A stretch of 64,000 nt of DNA from Acidobacteriota bacterium (GTDB taxonomy: Bacteria > Acidobacteriota > Terriglobia > Terriglobales > Acidobacteriaceae). The stretch covers positions 186,001 to 250,000 of the forward strand of contig JABCZL010000003.1 in assembly GCA_013289685.1 (NCBI GenBank), in the 5' to 3' direction. A program made the position numbers and the translations under genes. The notes beneath the pieces were generated by a model, which saw only the letters and a list, made by a program, of their open reading frames with translations, did not search any database and had not been told where the DNA came from. How positions within the stretch are numbered: the stretch's first letter is position 1; each line of letters begins with the position of its first letter. Positions 1-8,761 of the stretch are shown one piece after another.

Positions 1-1655
1 CCGCCGAGGCCGCCGGGAAGGAATCCGCCCGGCCCAGGCCCAGTCTCGGTGGAGCAGCCCAAATTGTTGAAGAAGGGTGAGCCGTAACCGACGTACTTGC
101 CGGTGATCGGATCGTAGCCGGCCGTTCGGCTGTTGTACTCCGCGCCCGCGTTCAGGTAGAAGTCGAGCTTCGGCCCGTGCCATTCGAGGGTAGCCAATCC
201 CTGATAGTTCTTAATCAGGGCCAGAGTTCCGTTCGCGCGTACCGAGGCATCCGCCAGTCCGCTGGCGCCATAGCGGCCGATTCCGCTGCCGCCTAGGGCG
301 TGCAGTCCGAAGTCGATGTGCTTGTTGGCGAAGGACCAGCGGGCGTTGGCGCCGATGCCGCCGCCGTTCTTGGAGCTGTTAAACGCGTCGGAAGCATTGG
401 GGACACCAGGAGTCGTTCCGGTGCCGCAGGGAGTGGTCGCGGAGGAGGAAACATCTTCGCAGGGGAAGACGCGGTCGCGGAAGCGGGTGAACACGCCGAA
501 GATTTCGTAGTGTCCGAAACCGGGCTCGAACACCAGCTTGGCGATGATGTCAGGCGATGGGTTGAAAGAGTAGTTCGCTGCGTTGGTACAGGTGGTGACG
601 CCAGTGGCGCTGGTGGTGCAGGTGGTGACCGCGCCGTTGTAAACGCCGCCGCCCGCGCCGGCCGAGCCGACCAGAAAGTTGTTCACGTTGTTGTGGGTGC
701 TGAGCGTCTCTTGCGACTCTTCCACTGAAACCGCGGCCCAGACCTTGTTGTTGAAGTTCTTGGACAGACGCACCCCGTACTGGCGCGCCCAGCTGAAGCC
801 CGCGGTATACGCCGCGTCGATGGTCATCGGCAATGCTTCCGTGCGGTTGTCGACGCCGTGCTTTGTTTCGGTAACCAGACTCCACATCTGGCCGCCGGTG
901 AAGGTCAAGCCGTTGTCGAACGCGGCTTGGCCCCAGGCCTGCCGCTGCCGGAGCGAATAGCTGTTGCTCTGGTTATTGTTGGAGGTCACACCGGCCGAGA
1001 GGAAGTCGGCTTCCACGTAGCCTGAAAGCTTCACGCTTGCCAGCCGCCCCTCCGCTAGCAGGGAAACTCGAGACTGGCGTCCGGAACCGAAGAACTCCGA
1101 CATCTTGCTGGCCGAAGCGCCGGACATGGTTATCGAGTTAAAGGGCGTGTTGACATCAGAAGCCAGGGCGCGCGAACGCCACACTGTTTCAGCCGCCAGG
1201 AAGCCGCCTGGACTAACAGTGATGCCCTTGAAGTGAATCGCGGTCGGAGATTCTGATGCGATCTTCTGGGTCTCCTGAACCGTCACCACGGTGTTGGCCA
1301 GGTTGGCCTTGAGGTCGGTGACATCGGTCTTCAATTCGCCGACCGTCTGCTGCTGCTGGCTAGCCTGGGCCTGGGCTGCGTCCGCTTTGGTGGACGCATC
1401 GGTGGCGGCGGTCTGGGCTTGTTGTACAACTTGATCTTTGCGGTGCAGCTCGTCGCGCAGTTCCTGAATCTGCTGTTGCTGCTGGGCCAGGGCCGCTTGT
1501 TGGGCCGCGATCGCGTCTTTCAGCGACTGTACGTCAGCCGCGGTCAAGGTCGCGGCTGCGGGCTTCGCTTTCTTAGGTTTGGGCGCGGTACTGGTTTGCG
1601 CGACCAGTCCTGTCGCCAGAAAAAGAATGGCACACACTTTCCACGCAGACTTCAT
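1..1655 (-). CDS. Outer-membrane porin with coiled-coil N-terminus (3' end cut off by window edge)
   Basis: The reading frame is open from an ATG at 1655 to the window edge (551 codons), so the C-terminus is missing. A strong ribosome site (AAGGAGAG) lies about 5 bases before the ATG. The protein has a signal peptide (MKSAWKVCAILFLATGLVAQ), an Ala/Pro/Lys linker, then a Gln/Ala-rich heptad region at roughly residues 38-115, followed by alternating-hydrophobicity sequence with frequent Gly, Asn, Tyr and Phe that looks like beta-barrel strands. This order (periplasmic coiled coil then barrel) resembles DcaP-type trimeric porins. It lies 55 bases downstream of pstS on the same strand, so it is probably co-transcribed; a role in phosphate or organophosphate passage across the outer membrane is inference from context only. 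Confidence 0.72.
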   Translation of the reverse strand, partial: MKSAWKVCAILFLATGLVAQTSTAPKPKKAKPAAATLTAADVQSLKDAIAAQQAALAQQQQQIQELRDELHRKDQVVQQAQTAATDASTKADAAQAQASQQQQTVGELKTDVTDLKANLANTVVTVQETQKIASESPTAIHFKGITVSPGGFLAAETVWRSRALASDVNTPFNSITMSGASASKMSEFFGSGRQSRVSLLAEGRLASVKLSGYVEADFLSAGVTSNNNQSNSYSLRQRQAWGQAAFDNGLTFTGGQMWSLVTETKHGVDNRTEALPMTIDAAYTAGFSWARQYGVRLSKNFNNKVWAAVSVEESQETLSTHNNVNNFLVGSAGAGGGVYNGAVTTCTTSATGVTTCTNAANYSFNPSPDIIAKLVFEPGFGHYEIFGVFTRFRDRVFPCEDVSSSATTPCGTGTTPGVPNASDAFNSSKNGGGIGANARWSFANKHIDFGLHALGGSGIGRYGASGLADASVRANGTLALIKNYQGLATLEWHGPKLDFYLNAGAEYNSRTAGYDPITGKYVGYGSPFFNNLGCSTETGPGPGGFLPGGLG

Positions 1656-1710
1656 GGTTCTCTCCTTTTTGGTGCTGCGATGAATGAAAATATCCGTGCT
1701 CGCGAGGATT

Positions 1711-2715
1711 TTACTTGACCTGCTTGATCGCTTCCTTCACTTTTGCCGCCACGTTATCCGGCAACGGCGCGTAGCTGAGCGCAGACGTCAGCTTCTGGCC
1801 ATCCGTCACCATCCAGTTGAGAAAGTCGGCCAGAATCTTGCCTTTTGCCGGGTCCTTCGACTGGGCCGGAATCAGCAGCCAGGTGAAGCTGGAAATCGGG
1901 TACGCATCCTTGCCGGGCGCGTTGGTGATGGATACGCGGAAATCGGGCGGCATCTTGGGCGCCGAAGCGGCTGCAGCGGTTACGCCGTCGAGGGAGGCTT
2001 TCACGAAGACCCCTGCGGAATTCCGCACGCTGCCGTACGGAATATTGTTTTGCACGGCGTAGATCAGCTCGATGTATCCAATCGAGCCGGGCAACTGGCG
2101 GATCATTCCCGCCACGCCATCATTGTGTAGGCCACCCATTCCGATCGGCCATTTCACCGAAGTGTCGGCGCCTACCTGGCTCTTCCACTCCGGGCTGATT
2201 TTGGAAAGATAGTCCACCCAGATGAAGGTGGTGCCGCTGCCATCGGAACGGTGCACCACGATGATGTCTTTGTCGGGGAGATTCACGCCAGGGTTTGCCG
2301 AGGTGATCGCCTTATCGTTCCACTTGGAGATCTTGCCCAGAAAAATTCCCGCCAGCGCTTCTGGCGTGAACTTCAGTTCCGCAGTCACCCCGGGAATGTT
2401 GTAAGCTGGCACGTCTGCGCCTAACACCGTCGGGATATTCAGGATCTTGGTCTTCGCCTCCTGCAACTGTTTGTCAGTCATAGGCATGTCGCTGGCGCCA
2501 AAATCCACAGTACCGGATAAGACCTGGCGAATTCCGCCGCCGCTGCCGATCGCCTGATAATTGACTTGCACGTCGGGATGGACCTTGTGGTATTCACTGA
2601 ACCACTTCGAGTACATCGGGTTGGGGAACGTGGCACCGGCCCCGTTCAGCGTGGTCTGCCCCACTACCGGCAAGGCCAGAAGGACACACACCAACAACGG
2701 CACGATTTTGCGCAT
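1711..2715 (-). CDS. pstS: Periplasmic phosphate-binding protein PstS
   Basis: This 334-residue protein is the high-affinity phosphate receptor that delivers phosphate to the PstCAB ABC transporter. A signal peptide occupies about residues 1-20. Family motifs are visible: GAGATFPNPMYSKW just after the cleavage site, GSGGGIRQ, DFGASDMPM, and HRSDGSGTTF, which supply phosphate-contacting Ser, Gly, Arg and Asp residues. The ATG at 2715 is preceded by AAGGAGGAA with good spacing. The usual neighbours pstC, pstA, pstB and phoU are absent; instead the gene is followed by a porin. A Pho-box-like direct repeat lies about 50 bases upstream. Length and motifs are normal for the family. Confidence 0.95.
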   Translation of the reverse strand: MRKIVPLLVCVLLALPVVGQTTLNGAGATFPNPMYSKWFSEYHKVHPDVQVNYQAIGSGGGIRQVLSGTVDFGASDMPMTDKQLQEAKTKILNIPTVLGADVPAYNIPGVTAELKFTPEALAGIFLGKISKWNDKAITSANPGVNLPDKDIIVVHRSDGSGTTFIWVDYLSKISPEWKSQVGADTSVKWPIGMGGLHNDGVAGMIRQLPGSIGYIELIYAVQNNIPYGSVRNSAGVFVKASLDGVTAAAASAPKMPPDFRVSITNAPGKDAYPISSFTWLLIPAQSKDPAKGKILADFLNWMVTDGQKLTSALSYAPLPDNVAAKVKEAIKQVK

Positions 2716-2764
2716 GACCAGATGATTCCTCCTTGAAATGATGTCCCCGTTCTATCGGCGCAGT

Positions 2765-2781
2765 GTTACAGGACGGTTACA
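2765..2781 (-). promoter_or_regulatory. Pho-box-like direct repeat upstream of pstS
   Basis: Read on the pstS coding strand this is TGTAAC, five bases, TGTAAC, i.e. two identical hexamers with an 11-base period, about 50 bases before the pstS start codon. PhoB boxes are direct repeats with an 11-base period, and the downstream gene is a phosphate-binding protein, which is why I call it. The hexamer differs from the enterobacterial TGTCAT half-site, so the assignment is inference. Confidence 0.5.
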
Positions 2782-2883
2782 AACGGGTGAATTTCTGATG
2801 AATGCCCAAGGATTGTCGCTGGGGTCGAGATCGCTGAAAACTGTGGAAAAAATGGTCGAGGACGGGGATTTGGACGTCGCCGC

Positions 2884-3750
2884 TTAGTGTGCCGCCTGGA
2901 GATGCGCAATCTCGCGGGAAAAGAGAGCGTTTTCCGGGAAGTCTCGCTGCAGGCCTGCCAGTAATTGGAGGGCCTTCGGATTATCTTTCTCTCGAACGTA
3001 GGCAATCGCGAGCAGAATTCGTGCGAAGGGGGCGAGGTAGTGTCCGTGGTCCGCGGTGGTTTGCAAGTCGGCAATTCCGCCCTTCTTGTCGGCTGGGAGG
3101 CCGCCCATGCGAAGAATCCAGCGCACTGGGGCGGACATGCTTCCGATAATGTATTTGCTGAAGCCGGTCGCCAGCAACGCGTCGTAACAATCGTGGCAAA
3201 CCGCGAGGAGTTGCTGCGCCGAGGCAGCGGCCTCTTTGGTGAAGTGCAACGATGCCATATTGCGCTTCTCGATGAGCGCCGCATAATCGGCTTGCAAACC
3301 CGAGGACAACGTCATGGCAAGCAGCGCGTCGCGATCTTTGGGATCGTTGGCAAGCCGCACACGGGAAAGACTCTGGGCCCGGCCGATGGCGGCCAGGAAC
3401 TGCTGTCGCAGGACCGGGTCAGGCGTCAGCTTCGGACGCTGGACGAACGTTTCGTCATTCTCGTAAAACTGAGCCTCGAGGATCCCCAGCCGATTGAACT
3501 CGGAGAACAAAAGGCCCGCCGCTTCGCTGACCGGACCCATCGGGTCTTCGGGATGTGATTGCTGCCATGTCGCGAAGTCTTTTTGGGCGCCTGCGAAGTC
3601 GAGATTGTAGAGTCCAGAAAAGCCATCGTCGAGCGGCGAGACCACGGCGGCACTCGGGTTATCCTCGGCACTCGCCGGCAGGCTTAGAGCGCAACAGACC
3701 AGCAAGACTGCTACTATGCTCCACGCCCGTGCATCTAAGGTTTTGGCCAT
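2884..3750 (-). CDS. Secreted helical (TPR-like) protein of unknown function
   Basis: The product is 288 residues with a signal peptide (about residues 1-28, ending LSLPASA before EDN). The mature part is strongly helical: pairs of alanine-rich helices such as DFAGAQKDFATWQQSHP near the start and NPKALQLLAGLQRDFPEN near the end look like degenerate TPR units. There is a CHDC pair near residue 190 that could be redox-active or form a disulfide. It lies upstream of pstS on the same strand with a 168-base gap containing the Pho-box-like site, so the two are probably separate transcripts. No enzymatic motif was recognised. Confidence 0.75.
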   Translation of the reverse strand: MAKTLDARAWSIVAVLLVCCALSLPASAEDNPSAAVVSPLDDGFSGLYNLDFAGAQKDFATWQQSHPEDPMGPVSEAAGLLFSEFNRLGILEAQFYENDETFVQRPKLTPDPVLRQQFLAAIGRAQSLSRVRLANDPKDRDALLAMTLSSGLQADYAALIEKRNMASLHFTKEAAASAQQLLAVCHDCYDALLATGFSKYIIGSMSAPVRWILRMGGLPADKKGGIADLQTTADHGHYLAPFARILLAIAYVREKDNPKALQLLAGLQRDFPENALFSREIAHLQAAH

Positions 3751-3817
3751 GTGTCCGCGCTCGCGCTCTCTATCATCATGAATCGGGGCCGGGTTACAAC
3801 TTATAAGGGCACTCGTT

Positions 3818-3856
3818 GTTTGATGACGCTGTTTGATGACGCTTGGTTTGATGACG
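3818..3856 (+). promoter_or_regulatory. Three direct repeats of GTTTGATGACG in a divergent promoter region
   Basis: Perfect 11-base copies occur at 3818-3828, 3831-3841 and 3846-3856 (periods 13 and 15). They lie between the divergent start codons of the TPR-like gene (3750) and the glucoamylase gene (3944). Their position suggests an operator for one or both genes; the regulator is unknown. They also create several short in-frame ATGs that falsely extend the glucoamylase ORF upstream. Confidence 0.5.
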
Positions 3857-3943
3857 TTTGAGGCAGAAACGAAGGCCCCAATTTGTAAAAACGTTTGTCA
3901 TTTCCACCATGAGCCCATCACCTGGTCCAAGGACGAAAATTTC

Positions 3944-6367
3944 ATGAGTGATTCCGCCATACGTTTCGCTCCGGGGTGGCCCGGCATTCCGCCGCGCTGG
4001 ACCTCGAGCGCCAAGATGGGCGCCGGCACCGCCCTCAACCAGCACAGCAAGGTCTGGTTCACGCTGAGTCACGGCATCCTGAACGAAGTCTACTTCCCCC
4101 GCGTGGACCAGGCTTGCACCCGCGACATGGGATTGATCGTCACCGACGGCAGCGATTTTTTCTCCGAGGAGAAGAGGCATTGCACCTTTGAAAATCGGCC
4201 GTTCGAGCCCGGCATTCCAGCCTTTGAATTGACCAACACCGATATCAGCGGACGCTACCGTATCCACAAGGAGGTCCTCACCGACCCCTACCGCAACGTG
4301 GTTCTGCAGAAGGTCAGTTTCGAGCCGCTGCAAGGAAAGCTTTCGGATTATCGGATTTACGCCCTGCTCTCGCCCCACCTGGCCAACTGCGGATACGGCA
4401 ACACGGGCTGGATGGGCGACTACAAAGGCTTCCCCATGTTCTTCGCCCGGCACGACGGCGCCACGCTGGCGTTCGCGTGCTCGGTTCCGTGGAAGAAAAC
4501 GTCGGTGGGATTCGTGGGGACCTCCGACGGCTGGCAGGACCTTTCGCAGCATTTCCAGATGGAGTGGGAATACACACGCGCCGAGAACGGCAACATCGCC
4601 TTCACTGGAGAAGTCGATCTCGCGGCCTCTAACGGTGAATTCGTGCTGGCCCTGGGTTTCGGGTCGATGTGGACGGAGGCCGGGCAGCAGGCGCGGTCCA
4701 CGCTTTACGAGGACTACAACGAAATTCGCCAGCAGTACGTGTCACAGTGGAAGAACTGGCAAACCAAGCTCATCAAACTCGACGAACCGCTGCGCCAGTG
4801 CGATCTGTATCGTGCTTCGACCGCTGTCCTGCGTACGCACGAGTCGAAGGATTTTCTCGGCGGCATCATCGCCAGCCTCTCGATTCCCTGGGGATTCAAC
4901 AAGGGAGACGAGGATCTGGGTGGCTACCACCTGGTCTGGCCGCGTGATTTGGTCGAAAGCGCCGGGGCGCTTCTGGCCGCCGGTGCAGTCACGGATGCAG
5001 TGCGAGTGTTGCGTTATCTGGAAGCCACGCAGGAGGCGGCGGGCAACTGGGCGCAAAATCTGTGGCTTGACGGACGTCCCTATTGGGGCGGCGTTCAGAT
5101 GGATGAGACGGCTTTCCCCATCCTGCTGCTCGACCTGCTCCGCCGCGAAGCACCGGAGTCTCTGGGCAAACTGGATCGATGGTGGCCGATGGTGCGCAAC
5201 GCCGTCAGCTTCATTCTCCGCAATGGTCCGGTCACGCAACAGGATCGCTGGGAAGAAGACGCGGGCTACTCGCCGTTCACGTTGGCGGCGGAGATTTCGG
5301 CGCTGCTGGCGGCGGCCGATATCGCCGATCTCACGGGCCACAGCGAACAAGCCACCACCATCCGCGATACGGCCGACGCCTGGAACGACAACATCGAGCG
5401 CTGGGTCTACGCCACCGGAGGCGACCTGGCGCAGCAACTCGGCATCGACGGTTACTACGTGCGCATCGCGCCTCCGGTCACAGATAGTGCCGCGTCGCCA
5501 ACCCAGGGCTTCGTTCCCATCAAGAACCGCCCGCCGGGGCAGGATGGGGGCCAGGAAAACGAGCGCGCCTATCACATCGTCAGCCCTGACGCGCTGGCGC
5601 TGGTACGGTTTGGGCTGCGCTCGCCCGACGATCCGCGCATTCTGAATACGCTTAGGGCTATCGACGCTCTGCTTGCCGTCGAGCTACCCCAGGGCCCGTG
5701 CTGGTATCGCTACAACGGCGACGGCTACGGCGAACACAAAGATGGCAGTGCCTTCGATGGAACGGGCATCGGGCGTCCGTGGCCGTTGCTGGCCGGAGAG
5801 CGCGCTCATTACGCTCTCGCGGCCGGGCACCGCGACGAGGCTGAGGCGCTGCTGGTCGTGATGGAAAATTCGCCCGCAGGGGCCAGCCGCTTGCTTCCCG
5901 AACAGGTCTGGGACGCCGCCGACATACCGGCTCTGGAGCTATTCCGCGGTAAGCCCACTGGCTCGGCCTGCCCCTTGGTCTGGGCTCACTCCGAGTACGT
6001 CAAACTCCGCCGCTCGATTCGTGACAACAAAATCTTTGACCAGCCTCCGCAGACCGTTAAGAGGTATTTGATTGAGAAACATGGGAGGCAACATTTCGGC
6101 TGGAGGTTTAACAACAAAATCCGGAGCATCCCGCGCAACCAGACGCTTCGCATAGCGCTGCTCACGCCCGGCCGCGTGCACTGGAGCCTCGACGGCTGGA
6201 AGACTGCACACGATACAGACGCACGCGACACCGTCGTCGGCATCTACACGCTGAATCTGCCGACGGCGTCGTTGCCGGTGGGAGGGCAGGTGGTTTTTAC
6301 TTTTTTCTGGCCTGCGGAGAATCGGTGGGAGGGGACGGATTATACGGTCACGGTGGAGAACGGCTGA
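3944..6367 (+). CDS. Glucoamylase (glucan 1,4-alpha-glucosidase), GH15
   Basis: This 807-residue enzyme should release glucose from the non-reducing ends of alpha-glucans. The first part is a beta-sandwich domain (FAPGWPGIPPRW start, typical of bacterial GH15/glucodextranase-like enzymes), followed by the (alpha/alpha)6 barrel. Visible barrel motifs include GGYHLVWPRDLVESAG, NLWLDGRPYWGGVQMDE, RWEEDAGYSPFT (general-acid Glu at about 437 or 438) and PLVWAHSEYVKL (general-base Glu at about 684), then a C-terminal beta domain. I chose the ATG at 3944, with AAGGA ten bases upstream; the frame continues 37 codons further upstream, but that stretch contains the GTTTGATGACG repeats and does not resemble the family. 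No signal peptide was seen, so it may act on intracellular glycogen or trehalose-linked oligosaccharides. Confidence 0.93.
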   Translation: MSDSAIRFAPGWPGIPPRWTSSAKMGAGTALNQHSKVWFTLSHGILNEVYFPRVDQACTRDMGLIVTDGSDFFSEEKRHCTFENRPFEPGIPAFELTNTDISGRYRIHKEVLTDPYRNVVLQKVSFEPLQGKLSDYRIYALLSPHLANCGYGNTGWMGDYKGFPMFFARHDGATLAFACSVPWKKTSVGFVGTSDGWQDLSQHFQMEWEYTRAENGNIAFTGEVDLAASNGEFVLALGFGSMWTEAGQQARSTLYEDYNEIRQQYVSQWKNWQTKLIKLDEPLRQCDLYRASTAVLRTHESKDFLGGIIASLSIPWGFNKGDEDLGGYHLVWPRDLVESAGALLAAGAVTDAVRVLRYLEATQEAAGNWAQNLWLDGRPYWGGVQMDETAFPILLLDLLRREAPESLGKLDRWWPMVRNAVSFILRNGPVTQQDRWEEDAGYSPFTLAAEISALLAAADIADLTGHSEQATTIRDTADAWNDNIERWVYATGGDLAQQLGIDGYYVRIAPPVTDSAASPTQGFVPIKNRPPGQDGGQENERAYHIVSPDALALVRFGLRSPDDPRILNTLRAIDALLAVELPQGPCWYRYNGDGYGEHKDGSAFDGTGIGRPWPLLAGERAHYALAAGHRDEAEALLVVMENSPAGASRLLPEQVWDAADIPALELFRGKPTGSACPLVWAHSEYVKLRRSIRDNKIFDQPPQTVKRYLIEKHGRQHFGWRFNNKIRSIPRNQTLRIALLTPGRVHWSLDGWKTAHDTDARDTVVGIYTLNLPTASLPVGGQVVFTFFWPAENRWEGTDYTVTVENG

Positions 6368-6450
6368 GCGCGCTTCGGCTTTGATTTTGTAATCGGTATT
6401 CACGAGGGTAGTCGTGGATTCAAGCGGTGATTGGGCGTAAAGTGCTTATC

Positions 6451-6942
6451 GTGAAGCGTTCGCTTACCATCACTGCGCTGCTGTTCCTGCTTAACCCTCT
6501 TGTCGTCTCCCAAACACCGTCCCACGGCACAGACTGTCCGACTCTGAAATACTCGCGGCGGCACAAAACCTCATGCCTCTGCGGCACGGTAGAGGTGTGT
6601 TCGGGAGACATTTGCGGTCGCCCCTCAGACTACGGCCTCGACGACGACATTACGGTAGAGCTGCGGGACAAGGCTGGCGCGACGATCCTCGATTCGAAGA
6701 AAGCCGTCGTCGAAATACGTGAGAAGGAGGGCACGACGCAGGACGGGACAAAAGCCTCTTTTAAAACAAAAGATCGGAGGTTTTGTTTTGAAGGGCAAGC
6801 CGATGGAGACTATGTGTTCGCCTTTGTCTTGTACAAGAACAGCGTCCCTCAACCGGCGGTCAAATTTCCCCAGAACTACTCACGCAAGCGGCGCAAATCC
6901 TGCGACGCCACCTACATGGTGGAGCCCATCTGTCCGAAGTAG
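6451..6942 (+). CDS. Small secreted cysteine-containing protein, unknown
   Basis: About 163 residues starting from GTG 6451, giving a clean signal peptide (MKRSLTITALLFLLNPLVVSQ); a GTG at 6427 would add eight residues. The mature protein has six to seven cysteines (CPTLKY, SCLCGTVEVC, DICG, FCFEG, SCDATY, EPIC), suggesting disulfides. The middle, with ITVELRDKAGATILDSKKA and DGDYVFAFVLYKN, looks like a beta-sandwich of the carboxypeptidase-regulatory/Cna-B type. It starts 83 bases after the glucoamylase gene and could be read through from it. No function can be assigned. Confidence 0.6.
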   Translation: MKRSLTITALLFLLNPLVVSQTPSHGTDCPTLKYSRRHKTSCLCGTVEVCSGDICGRPSDYGLDDDITVELRDKAGATILDSKKAVVEIREKEGTTQDGTKASFKTKDRRFCFEGQADGDYVFAFVLYKNSVPQPAVKFPQNYSRKRRKSCDATYMVEPICPK

Positions 6943-7002
6943 TGCGTTCAGTTGGCGATAAACGGCCAAGAAGGCTGGTAACGTAAGGATTAGGATCGAG
7001 CC

Positions 7003-8700
7003 CTACTCATCCACGCAGGTATAGCACAACTCGACCACCGTGCAATCGTCGCTTAGGGGATTCCCGGCGCAGAATTCGGTGACGGACGAAAAGATTCCTT
7101 CGAGCGTGGGAGACTTGGCAGCGGCCGCTTCCAGCCGGAAGTCTTCATAAAAATCGCCCATGGCGTTTTCCGCCTCGGTGACGCCGTCAGTCACGAGAAT
7201 GAAGCGATCGCCGGATTTCATCTGGCATCGCGCGCTTTCGAAAGTCGCGTCGGCCAGCAGCCCCACCGGAACGTTTCCGTGCGGAGGACGCATCACTTCT
7301 CCGGCGCACACCAGCAGCGGCTGCACGTGGCCGCAATTTACGTATTCGAGGTCGCCATCGCGCCGCAGCCGCACCAGCAACACGGTCGCGTATTTTTCGC
7401 CCACCAGTTTCTCGGTGAAGAAACGGTTGACCGCCACCACTACATCGAGCAGGGGCACGCCGGCACTCAGGTGCGAATAGATCATCCCCTGCAGCGTGGA
7501 AGCCAGGAGGGCGGCCGACACTCCCTTGCCACTAACGTCGGCCAACACCACCGCGAGGCCTTCTTTGGTGTTGACTGCGTCAAAGAAGTCGCCGCCGATT
7601 TCTTTACAAGACAGGTTCTTCCCGCGCAGCTTGGCGAAGGGGACTTCGGGAATCTTCACCTGCATCAGACGCTGCTGAATGCTGGCCGCGATGCTCAACT
7701 CCTGCTGGTAGCGGCGGGCTTCTTCCTCGGCTTGGACCAGGCGCGCGTTCTCGATGAGCGAGGCGGCTTCAGTCGCGATTACGTGCAGAATCTCCTGGCC
7801 AACCCCGCTGATATCGCGCGAGGCGAAGCGCGAGTCTACGTAAAGCACGCCCATCGCATCCGGCGAGGTCGCTGCGTGGACGGGCGTCTGCGCGTCGCGC
7901 GTCGCCTGCACTACCAGCTTCCGAAGCGGGATGCAGACTACGGTTCGAAGGTCGTAGGCCACGATACTCTGGCGGCCGGCAAGATCGAGCGACTGGCTGG
8001 TGTCGGTCAGGAGGAATTCGGAGTTCGACCGCATCGATTCTTCGAGGATCGAGTGCGAGATCGTCTTGTCGTCGAGCAGCGGCTCTTTCTTGGAGTTGCG
8101 GCCAGCGGCCAGGCGGAGCTTCCCTTCCTCGTCCTTGAGAAAAACATACGCGCGCTCAGCCCGCGTCAGTTGCAGCGTGACGTCGAGCATGGTCATCAGA
8201 ATTTCGTCGAGCACGCCCGCCGTGTTGAGCTTGCGCGCAGCTTCGAGAAACAACGTGAGCTTCTCCAGGTCGGTGGCTTCCTGCTTGATCTGCATGCCAG
8301 AGATCTGGCTGAGAAATTCGCGCGCCGTGTTGGAAGTGGCGTGAGCGGGATTGAACAGGATGTAGGCGGAATCGCGGGCGCCAAACTCCAGCCGGTCGCC
8401 GCGCTCCAGTTTCTGGCGCTGGATGCGCTCTCCATTCACGAAGGTGCCGTGCTTGCTGCCCAGGTCGACCAGGAAAAACGATTGGCCCTCCTGCATGATC
8501 TGGGCGTGGTCGCGGGAGACGCGCGGGTCGGCGATCACCAGATCCTTGTCAACTTTCCGCCCGACGGTGAACGGGGTACGGTTCAGGACGATGTTCTTCT
8601 GCTCGCTGCCCTGTACGAAGACCAGGGCGGGAAACACACCAGAGCCAGAACTGTGATGACTGATTGCGCCTAAAGCCATGAAGGGTCGTTGAGCGCGCAC
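7003..8700 (-). CDS. FHA-GAF-PP2C (SpoIIE/RsbU-type) serine phosphatase
   Basis: 565 residues with three domains. An N-terminal FHA domain (about 38-115; FTVGRKVDKDLVIADPRVSR, RDHAQI, SKHGTFVNG) should bind phosphothreonine peptides. A GAF domain (about 150-325) follows, with an acidic, charged linker helix ending in EEEARRYQQELSIAASIQQRL. The C-terminal PP2C/SpoIIE domain (about 355-560) carries metal-binding motifs GGDFFDA, VLADVSGKGVSAAL and LVTDGVTEAEN. Such proteins act in partner-switching pathways that control sigma factors or anti-sigma antagonists, but no antagonist or anti-sigma gene lies nearby. The GTG at 8700 has AAGG five bases upstream; an in-frame ATG at 8679 is the alternative start. 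Confidence 0.88.
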   Translation of the reverse strand: MRAQRPFMALGAISHHSSGSGVFPALVFVQGSEQKNIVLNRTPFTVGRKVDKDLVIADPRVSRDHAQIMQEGQSFFLVDLGSKHGTFVNGERIQRQKLERGDRLEFGARDSAYILFNPAHATSNTAREFLSQISGMQIKQEATDLEKLTLFLEAARKLNTAGVLDEILMTMLDVTLQLTRAERAYVFLKDEEGKLRLAAGRNSKKEPLLDDKTISHSILEESMRSNSEFLLTDTSQSLDLAGRQSIVAYDLRTVVCIPLRKLVVQATRDAQTPVHAATSPDAMGVLYVDSRFASRDISGVGQEILHVIATEAASLIENARLVQAEEEARRYQQELSIAASIQQRLMQVKIPEVPFAKLRGKNLSCKEIGGDFFDAVNTKEGLAVVLADVSGKGVSAALLASTLQGMIYSHLSAGVPLLDVVVAVNRFFTEKLVGEKYATVLLVRLRRDGDLEYVNCGHVQPLLVCAGEVMRPPHGNVPVGLLADATFESARCQMKSGDRFILVTDGVTEAENAMGDFYEDFRLEAAAAKSPTLEGIFSSVTEFCAGNPLSDDCTVVELCYTCVDE

Positions 8701-8761
8701 TTCGCCTTCGCCAGGGACGACTAGCCGCGCTCATCGCAGGGATATCTCCCGCTGCAACAGA

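Noticed and set aside
3833-3943. Upstream extension of the glucoamylase ORF
   Set aside because: Contains the GTTTGATGACG repeats, lacks family similarity, and a good ribosome site lies before the internal ATG at 3944.
7279-8673. 464-residue plus-strand ORF opposite the FHA-GAF-PP2C gene
   Set aside because: Antisense shadow; the minus strand encodes intact FHA, GAF and PP2C motifs and the plus product is Arg/His/Gln-rich without domains.
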